Shown piece by piece: positions 11,635 through 23,971 of a DNA stretch of 64,000 bases. The DNA lies in contig CM055871.1 of assembly GCA_029582165.1 (NCBI GenBank), forward strand, positions 32,590,276 through 32,654,275, read 5' to 3'. Position 1 is the first letter of the stretch. Each line of letters begins with the position of its first letter. The notes beneath the pieces are model-generated. The model was given only the letters and a program-made list of their open reading frames with translations, was not told the DNA's origin and did not search any database. The position numbers and the translations under genes are program-made. The DNA is from Portulaca oleracea. Its lineage: Eukaryota; Streptophyta; Magnoliopsida; Caryophyllales; Portulacaceae.

Positions 11635-13732
11635 TTAATGTTAAGGGTTATGGCATAAAGTTCACTACATTAATGTTAGGTCTTAGGGTTATTTACGGTT
11701 TAGGGTTTAGAGTTATTTTAGGTTTTTGGTTTAATGTTAACGGTTGATTTGTTAAGGGCACTCTAAATTAGTTAATTATTCTCAATAGAACTTTTATTTA
11801 GGGTTTAAGTTAGGGATTAAGATTAAATAGAAATGAATCAGAGTTTAATATAAATTTATGGTTTAATATTGGAAGGAAAAACAAAGCAAAAATAAAACAA
11901 CATTGGTCTAAAAAAGCTCAAATTCATGTATATATATTTTGTAATTGTAAAAAAACCGTTAGTGCTTATGTATACAATCTACATATATCTTCATTTTTTT
12001 AGGCTCCATTTTGGAGCAAACAGAAGAAAATTTTCATTGAAATACCTTTTCTTTAACGTTTGTAAAAGTCTACTTTGTTTGGATAATATAATTAACTCCT
12101 GATACAACTTAACTTTGTTATTATTGAAATCAAGTAAGAGCGACTTCTTACTCAGAATTTGTTTCATTTAGGATGAAGACATGGCTTGGTAAATATTCAA
12201 TCATTTATTTAAGTATTTGTTTATGTTCATTTTTCCTCCAATGAGATACCTGGTTCACTTTTTGAGCAATCATAATGACTAAACTGGACGCCAATTTCGC
12301 TGGTTTTACAGTGTTGATGCACTTATGGTGGTGGTCAACCAAGATGATTACCATAACTAAAATAAATCTTATTCGAACATGTGTTATGTTCTATCTTAAA
12401 TGTTTGTTTTTTTATTTAATATAAATTTAATATAAATTATAACATGTATTTTTAAATGTATTTTATCTCAAAAAATTTAAAATAAATATTTTTCAAACTA
12501 TGCTTGTTTGCTTGGGCAAAAATTTGAGTTAACATATTTAAATTATAAGTAAAAATATTTTAATTAAGATAATATATTTATAATGTCATACTAAAGAAAA
12601 AAAATGAATGACGAAAATAAAAGTTGACATGCGTATGAATGAACATTATTTTCGTTATGGTGGTTGTCATCATTGACAACTATTATAAGTTTTTCCTTTA
12701 TATAATTATGTGCTTGAACAATGTCTAGCTATTACATGTGTGTGTTTGTTGGGATGTGCGGGTGGGCGTTTGTATGTGTTTAATTAGTCAAAACTGAGAA
12801 AAGAATTAATTGTGATTTTAAATAGTTTAAAATTCATATTGTATTTGGATATAATGAGTTTTAGGTGTGACCAAATTGTTGTAATTTGCAATTAAGATAA
12901 AATTTTATGCCTTGTTTTTATGCAAATGTTCAATTTGTCAAAATTAAATTGATAAAAATATGAGTTATCACCAACATTAGATATAAGGTTGTTAAACACA
13001 TATACAAGCTAGTCTCACATGGCCTCAAAAGTAACTATCTTTTTAATGGAGTTGAAAAGTAATTATTATGCTTCACAAAATTGATTTTGGTGGTCTCCTT
13101 CCTACTTAAATTCCAGATCTGTCGATGTGTTCGAATAACACCCTTTTAACTACTTAAATGTTTGACTAAATTAAAGATTTAGTAGCATAAGAGTTTTCGA
13201 ACCATTTGTCAAGATTTTGTATCATATTTATTTTTGAAATTAGATCGATGATATTGTGTCTCAAAAGGCAATTTGGAAATTTAATATATAAGTTGGTTAT
13301 GTGATAAATACAAATGACATTGAAATAACATAAATTTAGAAATGTGTAACATATATATTTTGCGATTTTCACGCATGTACATAATGAAATATTTAATTAG
13401 AGGCAAACTAAAATGTAACTAATGCAACACATGTGTACAACATGCAAGAATATGATCAAACATCGATCATAATTAAAAGTCATGAATGCATCACTCTCCT
13501 CGTCCCCAGATGAAGTACGTATCCAAAAGAAGGCAACACATGGGAACTTTTATTATTTTTTTTGGTTGATTTTTAAATATAATTTGGACACAAAAAACAA
13601 ACACTCATAATTTATCAAACATCAATCATAACGACTAATGACGGTATTGACGCAAATGTGGGATGATGATATACAATCCATGTATCTCATCCCATGTATT
13701 TGTTTTTCTCCGTTGAAATAATTGGACCTTCA

Positions 13733-14074
13733 TTATATTGTTTGCGTTTCCCAATGCACGCATTTCCAAGTGAATACATCCCATATACTGCCGCCGACTT
13801 GTTGACAGTTGTAACCCTCACAGCACCAGTATGCTGGTCCACATTGGCCACCACGCCCTACACACCCCATTACTCCTTTTATCGTAAGTTCTGCATGGCA
13901 TAAACAAGTAAAGGTTGAGTTCCACATACAACATGTACATCATGTTTATTATAATTAATTCTACATAAGAAAATTACAAATACATATATGGAAAGAAGAG
14001 ATGGAACCTGAACTAGTGAGCAACATTAGTATCAAGAGGGCAAATTTGAAGTAGGTTATTGTGATTCTAGCCAT
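13733..14074 (-). CDS. Secreted six-cysteine knottin peptide, array copy 1
   Basis: Two exons on the minus strand: exon 1 at 14008-14074, a 117-bp GT..AG intron (13891-14007; acceptor TTTATGCCATGCAG), and exon 2 at 13733-13890. The spliced product has 74 residues. Residues 1-22 (MARITITYFKFALLILMLLT...) form a hydrophobic signal peptide encoded almost exactly by exon 1, so export to the apoplast or vacuole is expected. The rest has six cysteines (32, 39, 45, 46, 51, 66) spaced C-x6-C-x5-CC-x4-C-x14-C, which fits the inhibitor-cystine-knot pattern. CVGRGGQC is reminiscent of the small antifungal knottins of Mirabilis and Phytolacca. A TATA box (TATAAATA, plus 14163-14170) lies 89 bp upstream of the ATG. 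This copy differs from copies 3 and 4 by one Ile/Val change. A role in defence is inferred from the family; a protease-inhibitor or signalling role is possible. Confidence 0.8.
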
Positions 14075-14162
14075 GGATGAGTAACTCTTTCAATTCTCTA
14101 CTTTGCGTGTAAGGTTTCTAGCTAACTGGATTTATGATCATAATCAACATGTCATAACTTCT

Positions 14163-14170
14163 TATTTATA
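14163..14170 (-). promoter_or_regulatory. TATA box of knottin gene, copy 1
   Basis: TATAAATA on the minus strand, 89 bp upstream of the start codon. The same box at the same distance occurs at 44555-44562 (copy 3) and 61746-61753 (copy 4). Confidence 0.6.
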
Positions 14171-14587
14171 GTAGTTTGATGTTGTCGACCTATTCAAAAT
14201 CATCAACATCTATTTGTTAATTAATTCGATCGTAGTGTGTTTCTCCTCCTTATTACATTAATACACAACGTGTGTGAGAACTATTGCCCCTTAACTTCCT
14301 ATCCCTTTGTGAAAAGGACACTTCACCTACCCTGGAAGATGATTAACTAATTTTAAAAATTCTTACTAATTTATGTGGCTTTTCTTCTTTCTAAGTTATC
14401 TCCTACTCACTCTATTTCATTCTAATTGTCATTTTTGGAAATGTGAGATAATGACAAGGCAATACAAATTATATTGAATGGGAACTGTAAAAAATTGATA
14501 CTAAAACTAAATACAACATTTAGGCTTCAGTGAGGTATATAGTTGTATTTCATTTAAAATTATTGAAAGTTAACTAAGTATCTACTG

Positions 14588-15050
14588 ATAGGGTTGTCCA
14601 TTGATCGGTTAACTGATTCTATCATAAATTCGGATTTAGATAATTGACATCATGATCCATATCCGACCTTAAAGTTTCAGTTAAACCGATTTGCCGAATA
14701 ACAAAATTTGCAATCTGTATCTGATCCGAATGTTCCAATTAACCGACTTTTGGATCGTATAACCATATATCTACAAATTATAAAACACTTATACAATCAC
14801 AATTATTGTGCTTCCTACCTTCATTGATTCAAAGTTGTAAACATGATATGATCTATTACCATAATGTTTCGTGGGTTCAATGGTTTAAATTAATTATTTT
14901 CGAATAGTCAATAGATTTACCAAATTTTTCAACCTTCGATCCATGTTCTAACAAATTGGATCGTTTTGCCGATCCGGCTATTTCAAAAATTATCTGCTAA
15001 TTATCCATTTTTACGATTTGGTTGGATTGAGTTACGGATTAATTGCCATC
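14588..15050. mobile_element. hAT-like MITE shared by all array copies, copy 1
   Basis: Begins ATAGGGTTGTCCAT and ends AATTGCCATC. It is rich in GGATCGG, CCGACC and similar motifs seen in non-autonomous hAT relatives. The flanks are 8-bp imperfect repeats ATCTACTG (14580-14587) and GTCTACCG (15051-15058). In the other copies they are GTCTACTA and GTCTACTG. Presence at the same site in all four copies places the insertion before the array expansion. Confidence 0.55.
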
Positions 15051-15066
15051 GTCTACCGTCTAATTC

Positions 15067-15425
15067 CAAAAAATTACTTAGGGGTACCCTAACTTTTGGT
15101 GAAATGTTTTTCTGGTACCCCAACTTTTAAAAACTAATTTTGGGGTACCCTAACTTTTAGAATTAGAAATAATTAGGTGAATTTTCGGCCAATTATTTGA
15201 ATTCAACGGTGAGTTTTAGGCGGGAAATTGATTAAGTGTTTTTGTGGATGAAAATGCCCTTTGTTTTCGTGGACGAAAATGATTTGAATCAATCGGAGTT
15301 TCGCCGGAAATTCACCTAGTAATTTCTAATCCTAAAAGTTAGGGTACCTCAAAATTAATTTTGAAAAGTTAGGGTACCAAAAAATTGTTTCTTCAAAAGT
15401 TAGGGTACCTCTAAGTAATTTATTT
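15067..15425. mobile_element. Mutator-type MITE with long terminal inverted repeats
   Basis: 359 bp flanked by exact 9-bp target duplications GTCTAATTC (15058-15066 and 15426-15434), the size typical of Mutator-like elements. The arms are long inverted repeats containing AATTACTTAGGGGTACC, then repeated TACCCTAACTTTT motifs. The right arm mirrors these as AAAGTTAGGGTACC. Copies 2-4 have the uninterrupted site (CTGTCTAGTTCTTAT), so this element entered copy 1 alone. Confidence 0.85.
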
Positions 15426-15532
15426 GTCTAATTCTTATGTTCATATCATACCCACATTTAAATACTAATTGGAATAATGAGTCGACAGATAACATAAACT
15501 TAAACATTATCCATCAATATTATGTGGACAAA

Positions 15533-15699
15533 TATATCAATCACCTCTTGCTTGAGTGGTAAGAAGTCCACCTTCTATCTCTGTCCTTAATTGTTCGAAT
15601 CTTGGGGGAAATATTTTCTCCCTTACCATTTCGGAGAATACTGCGAGTAGGCGTTGGCCCCATCTTAAAGTTGTTAGCACCTTCGTTCCCCGTCTGGGC
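15533..15699 (+). mobile_element. tRNA-derived SINE, 3'-truncated (copy 1)
   Basis: This is the same element as the 200-bp SINEs at 33355, 45576 and 62760, but its 3' end is missing. The sequence jumps from CCGTCTGGG straight to CAAACTTTAGCCC, which in the other copies lies about 110 bp further on. The internal promoter boxes remain. It is preceded by the target repeat ATGTGGACAAA (15522-15532). Confidence 0.7.
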
Positions 15700-16359
15700 A
15701 AACTTTAGCCCTCAATGCACTAGAGTGCCTAGTGCATGACGAAGTTGTCAAGTTGATACTGTAGATGAATTAAAAGTAAAATTCAATATAACCTAGGTGA
15801 AATATAATATTAATTTCTCTGCAAAATCATATAGTTTTTTATTAAAAAATAATAATTTAAATTTATTAAAAATGTATGCAACTCTGGATGAAAATAAATA
15901 TTCAATTCTACAATTAATACTTTTTTTCATATCAATTTTTTTTAACTCATCTTCTATTATCACGAAATTTCTTTTCTCAACAAATAATTTATTTTCAGAA
16001 ATAATAATCCCTTTCCGACAAAAAAGATATTATTTTGTTCAAATTTTTTATAAAATTGAGTGTAATTTTGGAGATAATAAATATTCACTTTTGAAAGTGT
16101 TCCTTTTAATACAGAAGTTTGAAATATTAATTAGTTTTGCATAAACTTTATATCAGTATTTTGAAAAAAGGTTTGTTAGGTTTGAGAAAATAAGCACCAA
16201 CTTTAAAAAATAAATATAGTATTTTATAAATGTAAATATTGATCCTTATATAATGATTACCATGGTTTTAGGGGAAATATCATTTGAAATTAATAGAAAA
16301 TAAATATTGATTTATTAGGAAATGGACAAAAGCTTTGATAATACAGACTTCAACTTTAT

Positions 16360-19300
16360 CTATGTAATATATAAAGCCAAAGTGGTTTATGGTACACAAA
16401 TTTCGCCAAGATAGTTATTAATTACAATATTTTTTTATTATAAGGATAGAATAGTAATTGTAACGCCCCTAGGTTACTAATCACTAGATTAAGCTAATGC
16501 TACATCTAACCCAATGATTAGCAGCGGATAAACACCTGGGAGTATTACCGCCGTCCACGGAGATGGACAAGGCTAAGACTAAACCCAACAAAACATGAGC
16601 TAACTTCGAACCTGCATCATTAAGACTTAACTTAAACTAAACCACCTCCGAACAACATAACACAATCCAAGAAAATTTATACAGCCAAAATATCGTAGTT
16701 TCTCTTAAATCTGTCATCAAAAGTCTTTAACCACCTTCAATCTCCTTAAAAAGCTCTAGGGTTTCGTCCTCCCAGGGCCTTTCCATTCTCCTTTGCCGAG
16801 ATTCCTAAAACGAAAACATAAAACTTCGAAACGTGAGTTAAACTCAGTACGTATACCCCTAATAATATAAGAATCTTTTCATAATTCGTTTTAGTTATTT
16901 AGCGCGGTTCCAAAACATTAAAAACAATATAATTAACTAACAAACAATAAAAGGTAGCATAACTTACATAGCTGGACCTTACTTAACCTGTACATGGGGA
17001 ATATAACTTAACCTGTACTTAAATCACAACTTAAATGAAAATACTTTTGAGTTCTTCCTTGTAAAAGTAACATACATAACCCTAACCTTAGAAATAATCT
17101 ATCACTAAAAGTAATATAACATAGTTTCAAAAGAACTTAAATTATACATGACTTACATATAACACACAAAGCCATAACATAAACTTGACTTTACCCCTTA
17201 TAAAACAAGACTTATAAAAAATTTTGGCATGCAAGTCATAAAACTTTGCTTTGGTTCAAAAAACTTGAGTAACTTAAGAAACTTAAACTTGGTTATCCTG
17301 TTATCATCCTGAAGGTCCCCTACTTGCGATCATTGGCTAAGCCTCCGTATGCGCATACCCGGACCGATCGGGAGATCCGGATGGTGGATAAATATCCTAC
17401 TAGCCAAATTTTCATGGCGTGCATCTAAGGCACTGATTGTAATCCCTTGGGTGCACTAAGGCACATACATGATTTACATGGGGTGCACTTTAGGCACCAT
17501 AGTCATATTTTCCCTGGTGTGTGCAAGGCACGATCAAGCATGGGGTGCTCTTCGACACGATTATGCATGGACAGGGCCTTTATTAATATTTTAGACACTT
17601 GGAATTAAACCTTAAAAATTTGATTCCAATAGACCCTTAACCAATCTTACTCATAACTTTGAAGATACCTCTAAAATCTCTTGGATGTAAGTCACTCTTG
17701 TAAAGGATCATAACTCATGAATTACCAATAGTATAAAAATATTAACTTAACATAAGACGTTTTAGCGTAAGAGATGAGTAGTATAAGACCTTAGAGTAAA
17801 TTGTTAGTTACTTGATAATTGGATCATGATATTTAAAATTCATAATACTTGCGTAAACTTTGAACACAAATTATAAGAAATTTCATGTAAGCACGAACGA
17901 TTAAAAAGACATATAAAACTTGGCATAAGAAGAATAAATCACGCAATTATGCATAAACATCAGGCGATATACATACCTGAAGATTTAAGAATACGCATGG
18001 GACGAGCATGGACTTGAACAGTGGCGCAACGATCTCTTGAAGAGACTTAAAAGAAAAGAAATCATGAATTAGGTCCTAACTTAGGAGGAATAACTTAGTG
18101 AATTTTTCGGGGAATAATAATAATAATAATAATAATATCTCAATTTCTAAGGCGTACTCATAAGATCATAACTCCTAGTACAAGTATCGGAACATGGCAT
18201 AAAAGGACTTTTTGGAAAGCTTAGAACATGCACTCCAACTTTGTAGTTGACCATGAAAGCTAGAGACGTGGCTAAGGAGGGTAAAAACAAACATCTTTAC
18301 AAGCTGCCCAGAATAATAACCATTAAACTTCAATTATTCAGAAATCGTAACTCGAGTTCTACTTATCGGTTCGGAATGGGTAAGCTGTCTATGGAAAGCT
18401 GCTTACAATACATACTTCAACTTTCATTTTAACCACAAGTTGATTTGAGCATGGGAAAGGGTCGGAATTTAGCCAAGAACATCAAATCATGCAACTGATT
18501 TTCTGGGTAACCCAGATTATTGCCCAATATTCAAAGACTCATAACTTTCATTCCCGACATCCGATAGTTACAAACTTTACCATTCCGGAAAGCTTAAAGA
18601 ATGATCTAAAACTTCCATGATGAACATTTGGATTAAAAAGGTTCTAAATAGATGAAAAACATGCATCTAAATACTGACCTCAGAACACGTATATAATTGC
18701 AGCACTTTACGATTTTGGCCATAACTCAAGTTATACACCTCGAAATCATGAGATTCAAAAACGGGTGTTAGATACCATCTTAGGCTACCATTTTATGCAA
18801 AAATCTGGGATAAACTCATACTTTATTGTTCCTGAAAATCTCAGTTTCCAACCAGATTCGTAATCCATTTAAATTCCCGTTTGCATGCAAGTTATACTTA
18901 ATAATCTTTCATTAATTTCACCCCAAACACCTTCCTCAATCAAGGACTATTAACTTCCAGAATCAAAACATCATAAACCACTTTATCTTAGATCATAAAA
19001 ACCACATGCAAGACATAATTCTAACTCGAAACAACACCCCCACCCATAATCTTCATAAAAATGAGCACCAAACATCACATTAACCATTACATACTTTAGG
19101 ATCTTCAAAACCACCATTTGATCTTATAACCACCAACACTAAAATCTGTAAAAATATAGAATTTATCCCTAAATCAGATTGCATGTACCAAATTTCTAAT
19201 TAAAAGAGGGATTTATAGTGTTAGGAAAGATTACCAACTCAAAAGGTGGGAAGAAGAGCAAGAGGAGTAGCCGGTGGGTGCGTGGATGGCCGACGAGGGT

Positions 19301-20063
19301 GGCGCCGGTGGCAGTGGAGGCCGGCGGTTAGGCGGCAGCAGGCATGGCTGCTGGGTTTGGTTGGTTCGGTGGCTTGGAGGAAGACAAGGGCCAAGTGGGA
19401 GATGAAGAGTGAGGAGTGTTTGATGAGAAAAATGAAATAGAAACTCTAACTTAAGGTTTATATAACTAATAAGGCCCAAGGCCTCTCTTTCTCTCTTGTC
19501 TTGGCCGGTTGGATCAAGGCCCAACAAATCCCATTCATCAAATTTTTAAATCTCCCTTCTTATACTTATATCTCTCCAAACCCAAATTACTTAAACTTGT
19601 TGTACTGTAAAAATTATTATTGGTAACCTATGGAAACCCAAATAAATATATGCATACATATCCATAAAATTCCTCATAATTATAATCCTAAATTGCCATG
19701 AATAAAAGAGAGACCCGATATATCGGTCTCGGAAAAAGAATTCATAAACGATCAGGATCACTTTAAAAATTATCGGAAGAGAATTCTCAAGAAAAGAAAA
19801 TTAAACTAATTTGCTGACGACCGTTGCACTGTTCAAGTCCTGCAAAACATACTGGGTTAATAAAACGCGCTTTAATTATTCGAGGTTTATTGTTAACACT
19901 GATTATTTAAACTAATTAATACATATTAAGGGCGATTTTCTTCGGGTTGTTACAGTAATCTATGTAATAATATATAAAGCCAAAGGGCTTTATGGTACAC
20001 AAATTTCGCCAAGATAGTTATTAATTACAATATATTTTTTTATTATAAGGATAAAATAGTAAT
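16360..20063. repeat. Local ~100-bp tandem duplication split by a solo LTR
   Basis: Bases 16360-16458 (CTATGTAATATATAAAGCC to AGTAAT) are repeated at 19960-20063 with small changes (TAATAATATA, GGGCTTTATGG). Copies 2 and 3 have this block only once (34290s and 46510s). The two repeats meet exactly at the insertion site of the 3.5-kb solo LTR, so the tandem duplication existed before the LTR inserted at its junction, or arose with it. Confidence 0.8.
16459..19954 (-). mobile_element. Solo LTR of a Ty3-gypsy (Tekay/Del-like) element, 3496 bp
   Basis: The boundaries are TGTAACGCCCC at the left and GGGTTGTTACA at the right, flanked by 5-bp duplications GTAAT (16454-16458 and 19955-19959). Read on the minus strand it begins TGTAACAACCCG and ends GGGGCGTTACA, the usual form of long chromovirus LTRs. 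A minus-strand TATA box (TATATAAA, plus 19457-19464) and a GC-rich leader fit this orientation. There is no internal domain, primer site or second LTR, so this is a solo LTR left by LTR-LTR recombination. A (TAA)n run lies at 18115-18138. Frames at 19231-19527 fall in the non-coding leader. Confidence 0.85.
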
Positions 20064-20097
20064 TACAATATTTTTTTTTATTTGCACCAAAATAGTT

Positions 20098-20935
20098 ATT
20101 AATGAATTGTTATCACCAAGATTTGAATCTTTAATGTAAGGGAAAACCCTTCAATCTCTACACCACTAGATCACCATATTTTTAAATAGTACATTATATA
20201 TATATTCTCTCTTTCCCACTTTCACATTGCAATCGTCATTTACTTCATATATTTTTTTGGGTTTCTATTTCCCCTAATTTACATTATATTATTATTTTTT
20301 TTAATTTCTTTTAGGTTCCTATGTTGTTATCTTACATTATTTATTTTTTTGATGCTTTGTGCAAAGTATAATATTAACTTTATTTGTCTTTGTTTCTTTA
20401 GAAAAGATTCAATTTCATCAAAAAAAAAAACAAATCATTACTACATTATACCTAGAGTATCAACATATACCTAATTTTCTCTTCATTAAACCTAGAGTAT
20501 CAACATAATACTTTTATGTCATAAGTCAACAAACTAATTGTTGTGTGATTTTTTATTTGTCTATTTATCTTTCTTTATAAATTATATTATAAACAAGGAA
20601 ATTAGTCAATAATCACATTTCTCAATTAACCTCCCTCACACCTCTCCTCCTCCATTTTTCATATTTATTCTCATTCTCATTCTCATTCATTGGCTAATTA
20701 TTTTCCTATTGTTTACTAAAAGAATCAAAGTTATAAAATTTATCTAATATATTAACTTAAGGTTAAGTTAAATCACGCATATATAATTTTTCTATCATTT
20801 TATGAAAATAAGAAAAATCATAAAATCTATCTAATATGTTGGTTGATGTTAAATAAATTAAATCATGCATATATAAATTTTTTATCAGTTACAAAAATGA
20901 GAAAAATTAAAATCTACCTAATATGTTGATTGGTG
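20098..20935. other. Stretch present only in copy 1, with ~95-bp tandem repeats
   Basis: In copies 2 and 3 TTATTAATGAATTAAATCATG is continuous. Here 838 bp intervene between TTAATGAATTG and AAGTTAAATCATG. The right part (20734-20950) has about three imperfect 95-bp units, each with AAATCTATCTAATAT and AAATCATGCATATA. Recombination between such units could equally explain loss of this block in the other copies. No gene is seen. Confidence 0.6.
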
Positions 20936-20956
20936 TTAAGTTAAATCATGCATATA

Positions 20957-21161
20957 CTCCATCCGTTCCATATTAGTTATCCCGTTGCGTTATTAATTTC
21001 TTAACATATACAATTTTCTAATATACGAAAGTATCGTCATTACATTTATAACGAAAAATACTCTCATGAAAATATAATGCTATAAATTATTGATAAAATA
21101 TACTGTAAGAAATTTTTAGTTAAAGACCACATTTTGGACAATTAATATGGAACGGAGGGAG
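20957..21161. mobile_element. Stowaway (Tc1/mariner) MITE, copy 1
   Basis: 205 bp with inverted ends CTCCATCCGTTCCATATTA and TAATATGGAACGGAGGGAG, flanked by TA. The CTCCCTCCGTTCC-type terminus defines the Stowaway family. It is present at the same site in copy 3 (46670-46874), and with its right end lost in copy 2 (34449-34640), so it predates the array. Confidence 0.9.
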
Positions 21162-21771
21162 TATGTGTGTGTATGTCATATAGAGACTAAGAGAAAGACA
21201 AGATGTCAGAATTTTATTTAGTATTCAAATATACTTTTAATCAAAATTATTTAAAAAGTAAGTACATGATACAATAATCTTGTTATTTAAAGATTATTGT
21301 TACATATCAGAGTTACAGTATCACTGATAATTTTTTTTATTCCTTGATTTTAGTTTTGGTAGAATTTCTTATGTATTTTGTTGTCTTATAAGGCAAGATT
21401 CTTAATTAACTAAGAAATGTTTGCTCTATGATCATATTTTTATTCTAAGTTGCATAATTGCATTCTTTTAACAAATAGTAGATCCAATGTCACAAATAAA
21501 TAATAGAAACGTAATGATTCGTTAAGATATTCGATCATATTGGCAACATAGAAGTTAAAATCATATAAAAGTAAAAAATAAAATTCTATCATGAGAAGGC
21601 AAATGTATAATGCATAATTGTTTATATTGAGAGTAAACGAACAATGATCAACAATATTGCTTCCGTCTCACTATATTTTTATTTTTAACATGTTCATTCC
21701 AACTTATTTTGACAGAGCTCATTACAAGTTGAACTTATCTAAACTTATTTTCAACTTAGTATACTTAACTA

Positions 21772-23379
21772 GTGTACAACCAAGCTATATGTTTTAACTA
21801 GTGTACAAACCCCAAACAATTTAACCTTTGTATATGAACTTACGTACAAAAACTAAAAAAACGATGGAAAAGACCCTAACATATGGGAACAATTCGAAGC
21901 GACCCATATGAAGAAGGGCACCGATCAGTGGGTGCACGACAGGTTCAGGCAGCTTGAGGTAAGTACCTTCATCATTCAATATTTATGTTATTATATACGA
22001 TTTACGTACGAACATATATTAACTTTAATTCGCTAATTGTCATTACTCTTTCTATGTATCCACCAGGAGAAGATGCATAGCGATTATGAATCGTACAAAC
22101 GGGAGACGGCAGCAAAGCAGCGGGAGGACGGTCAACCAGTTACTCCTATAATGTCTGAAGATGAGTTCTGATTTGACAAACAACTGCAAAGTCGGGGACA
22201 CGTCGTAGGCATGGGGGTTGTGGGGGAAGCTGTGAAGACGCAGTTCCCCCACATTGCATCGAGGAGACGTGCACGACGTCGTAATGACTCCGATCGCTTC
22301 GATGTCCGAGCCTCCATTACGGAGATGACATATAGCTTCAGTGACGGCTTGAGGAACAAAGGCTCAAAATGGAGGCAGACTTCGAGAAAATATTAGAGGA
22401 AGAAAGGCGTCAACTAACGAAAATATAGCGGAACAAGTAAGGCAACATGTAATGCAACAAATGTTGCAAATGCAACGAATATACCAGCAACCAGCACCTT
22501 ATAACTGGCAAGCCCCTTTCATCGCTGGATCTTCCTCTGGAAGTCAAGTGCCGTACACTGGACAACCTCCTCCACCACCGCCCCGCTGCCGCACTTCTCG
22601 CCAGACCCCCGTCTCTCAACCACCCCAACCTCAGCCCACCGTCCCTCCCCAGGACTCATTATATGCTTACCCAAGTAAATGTTTTTTTTCATGTATCACA
22701 AAATTAAATTACTTACACGTTCCAATAATTACTTACACGTTCCAAATTGTCGTCGTATCCCAGGAAACCTTTTATTTCAAACCGTCGACGATATGATACG
22801 AGGTAACAATCAGGGTGATGATGACAACGATGGGGAAGAGCAAGAAACTGATGACGATGCCGTTGAAGATTAATTATTTTGATTGTATTTTACAATATTT
22901 GAACATTTAAACACTTTCTTAATTATTATACATACTTAATTGTACGTTTAAACATCGATATATTTTTTAATTATGTTCGCACATGCGTACAAATTAATTA
23001 ACTTAATTAACATATATAATACCACGTACGTACACATGACAATAATTGTGATTGACAACATAATTAACAACGTAACATATATATAATTATCTAGCAAGAT
23101 ATAGCTATATATAGCTAAAATAAATTAAAATTAATAATAATACTAATTAATAATTAACTATAACTAAAATGATGTATACATACGTATGTACATTAATATT
23201 AAGCATTGGGCCGGCGGGATTCATATTATTACAATTTGTCTTTTTATTTACATTTAATTAACACTTCTTTACATTAATTATATTAATGTACAAATTATAA
23301 TAACTACAATAACATTAACAATTAATAATATAATTATAATTAAATATATATACTATAATACGTAATTAATAGTTATAAA

Positions 23380-23415
<36 letters not shown>

Positions 23416-23907
23416 GATACATATTATATAGCCGGCCAATATACAAATCTTCAACAAAATTACATAGGAAAATGGCGTCTGTTTGGCCCAAAAAACAGAC
23501 GCCTTTTTCGACTATATATAATCGAAACCATCTGAAATTTCCCTCCGAATTTTTTCCCTCCCATCTCCTCTTCATCTTCTCTCATCTTCTCTCATCTTCT
23601 CTTCATTTTCTCCCATCTCCACCTCAAATCCATTAAAGATTAAATAATTGAAAATTTAACAATTGAAGATTGAAGATTGAACATTGAAGATTGAAGATAG
23701 AAGATTGAAGATTGAAAATTGAAGATTGAAGAATATTGAAGATATATATTCATTATAATTTAGTTTTTTTTGTATCCTATTAGTTATAAAAATCAACATT
23801 ATTAAAGTTGTATTATATATTTTTTTTAATTATTTAATGTAAGAAAGTTGTGTAAAAATCAACATTATTAGATATATATTCATTACAATTTTTTTTTTAT
23901 CATTTCT

Positions 23908-23971
<64 letters not shown>

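Larger units (their letters stand above)
7800..21771. repeat. Segmental tandem array, copy 1 (right part missing)
   Basis: Sequence homologous to copies 2-4 starts abruptly at TTATTATCATTC (7800) and stops at CTTAACTA (21771). Compared with copy 3 it lacks the final part of the unit, which carries the nsLTP gene. It contains four copy-specific blocks: a Tourist-like element (10369-11634), a Mutator-type MITE (15067-15425), a solo gypsy LTR (16459-19954), and a stretch at 20098-20935 absent from copies 2 and 3. The knottin gene at 13733-14074 is intact. Apart from these blocks, alignment by eye is near-continuous. Short shared open frames (for example 9378-9563 and 13166-13372) are explained by this duplication. 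Confidence 0.9.

Noticed and set aside
11680..11740. Interstitial telomere-like TTTAGGG repeats (also 29935 and 42120)
   Set aside because: Only two or three degenerate units within a TTAGGG-flavoured AT-rich block, too few to call a telomeric insertion.
13166..13372. 68-residue minus frame present in all array copies, with a hydrophobic start
   Set aside because: AT-rich, low-complexity translation downstream of the knottin gene. Copies vary by indels that change the protein, and there is no promoter or domain.
15797..16144. 115-residue plus frame in copy 1
   Set aside because: An Asn/Phe/Ile-rich translation of AT-rich DNA, interrupted in the other copies.
19231..19527. 98-residue Pro-rich minus frame
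   Set aside because: It lies in the leader part of a solo gypsy LTR downstream of its TATA box and is not expected to encode protein.
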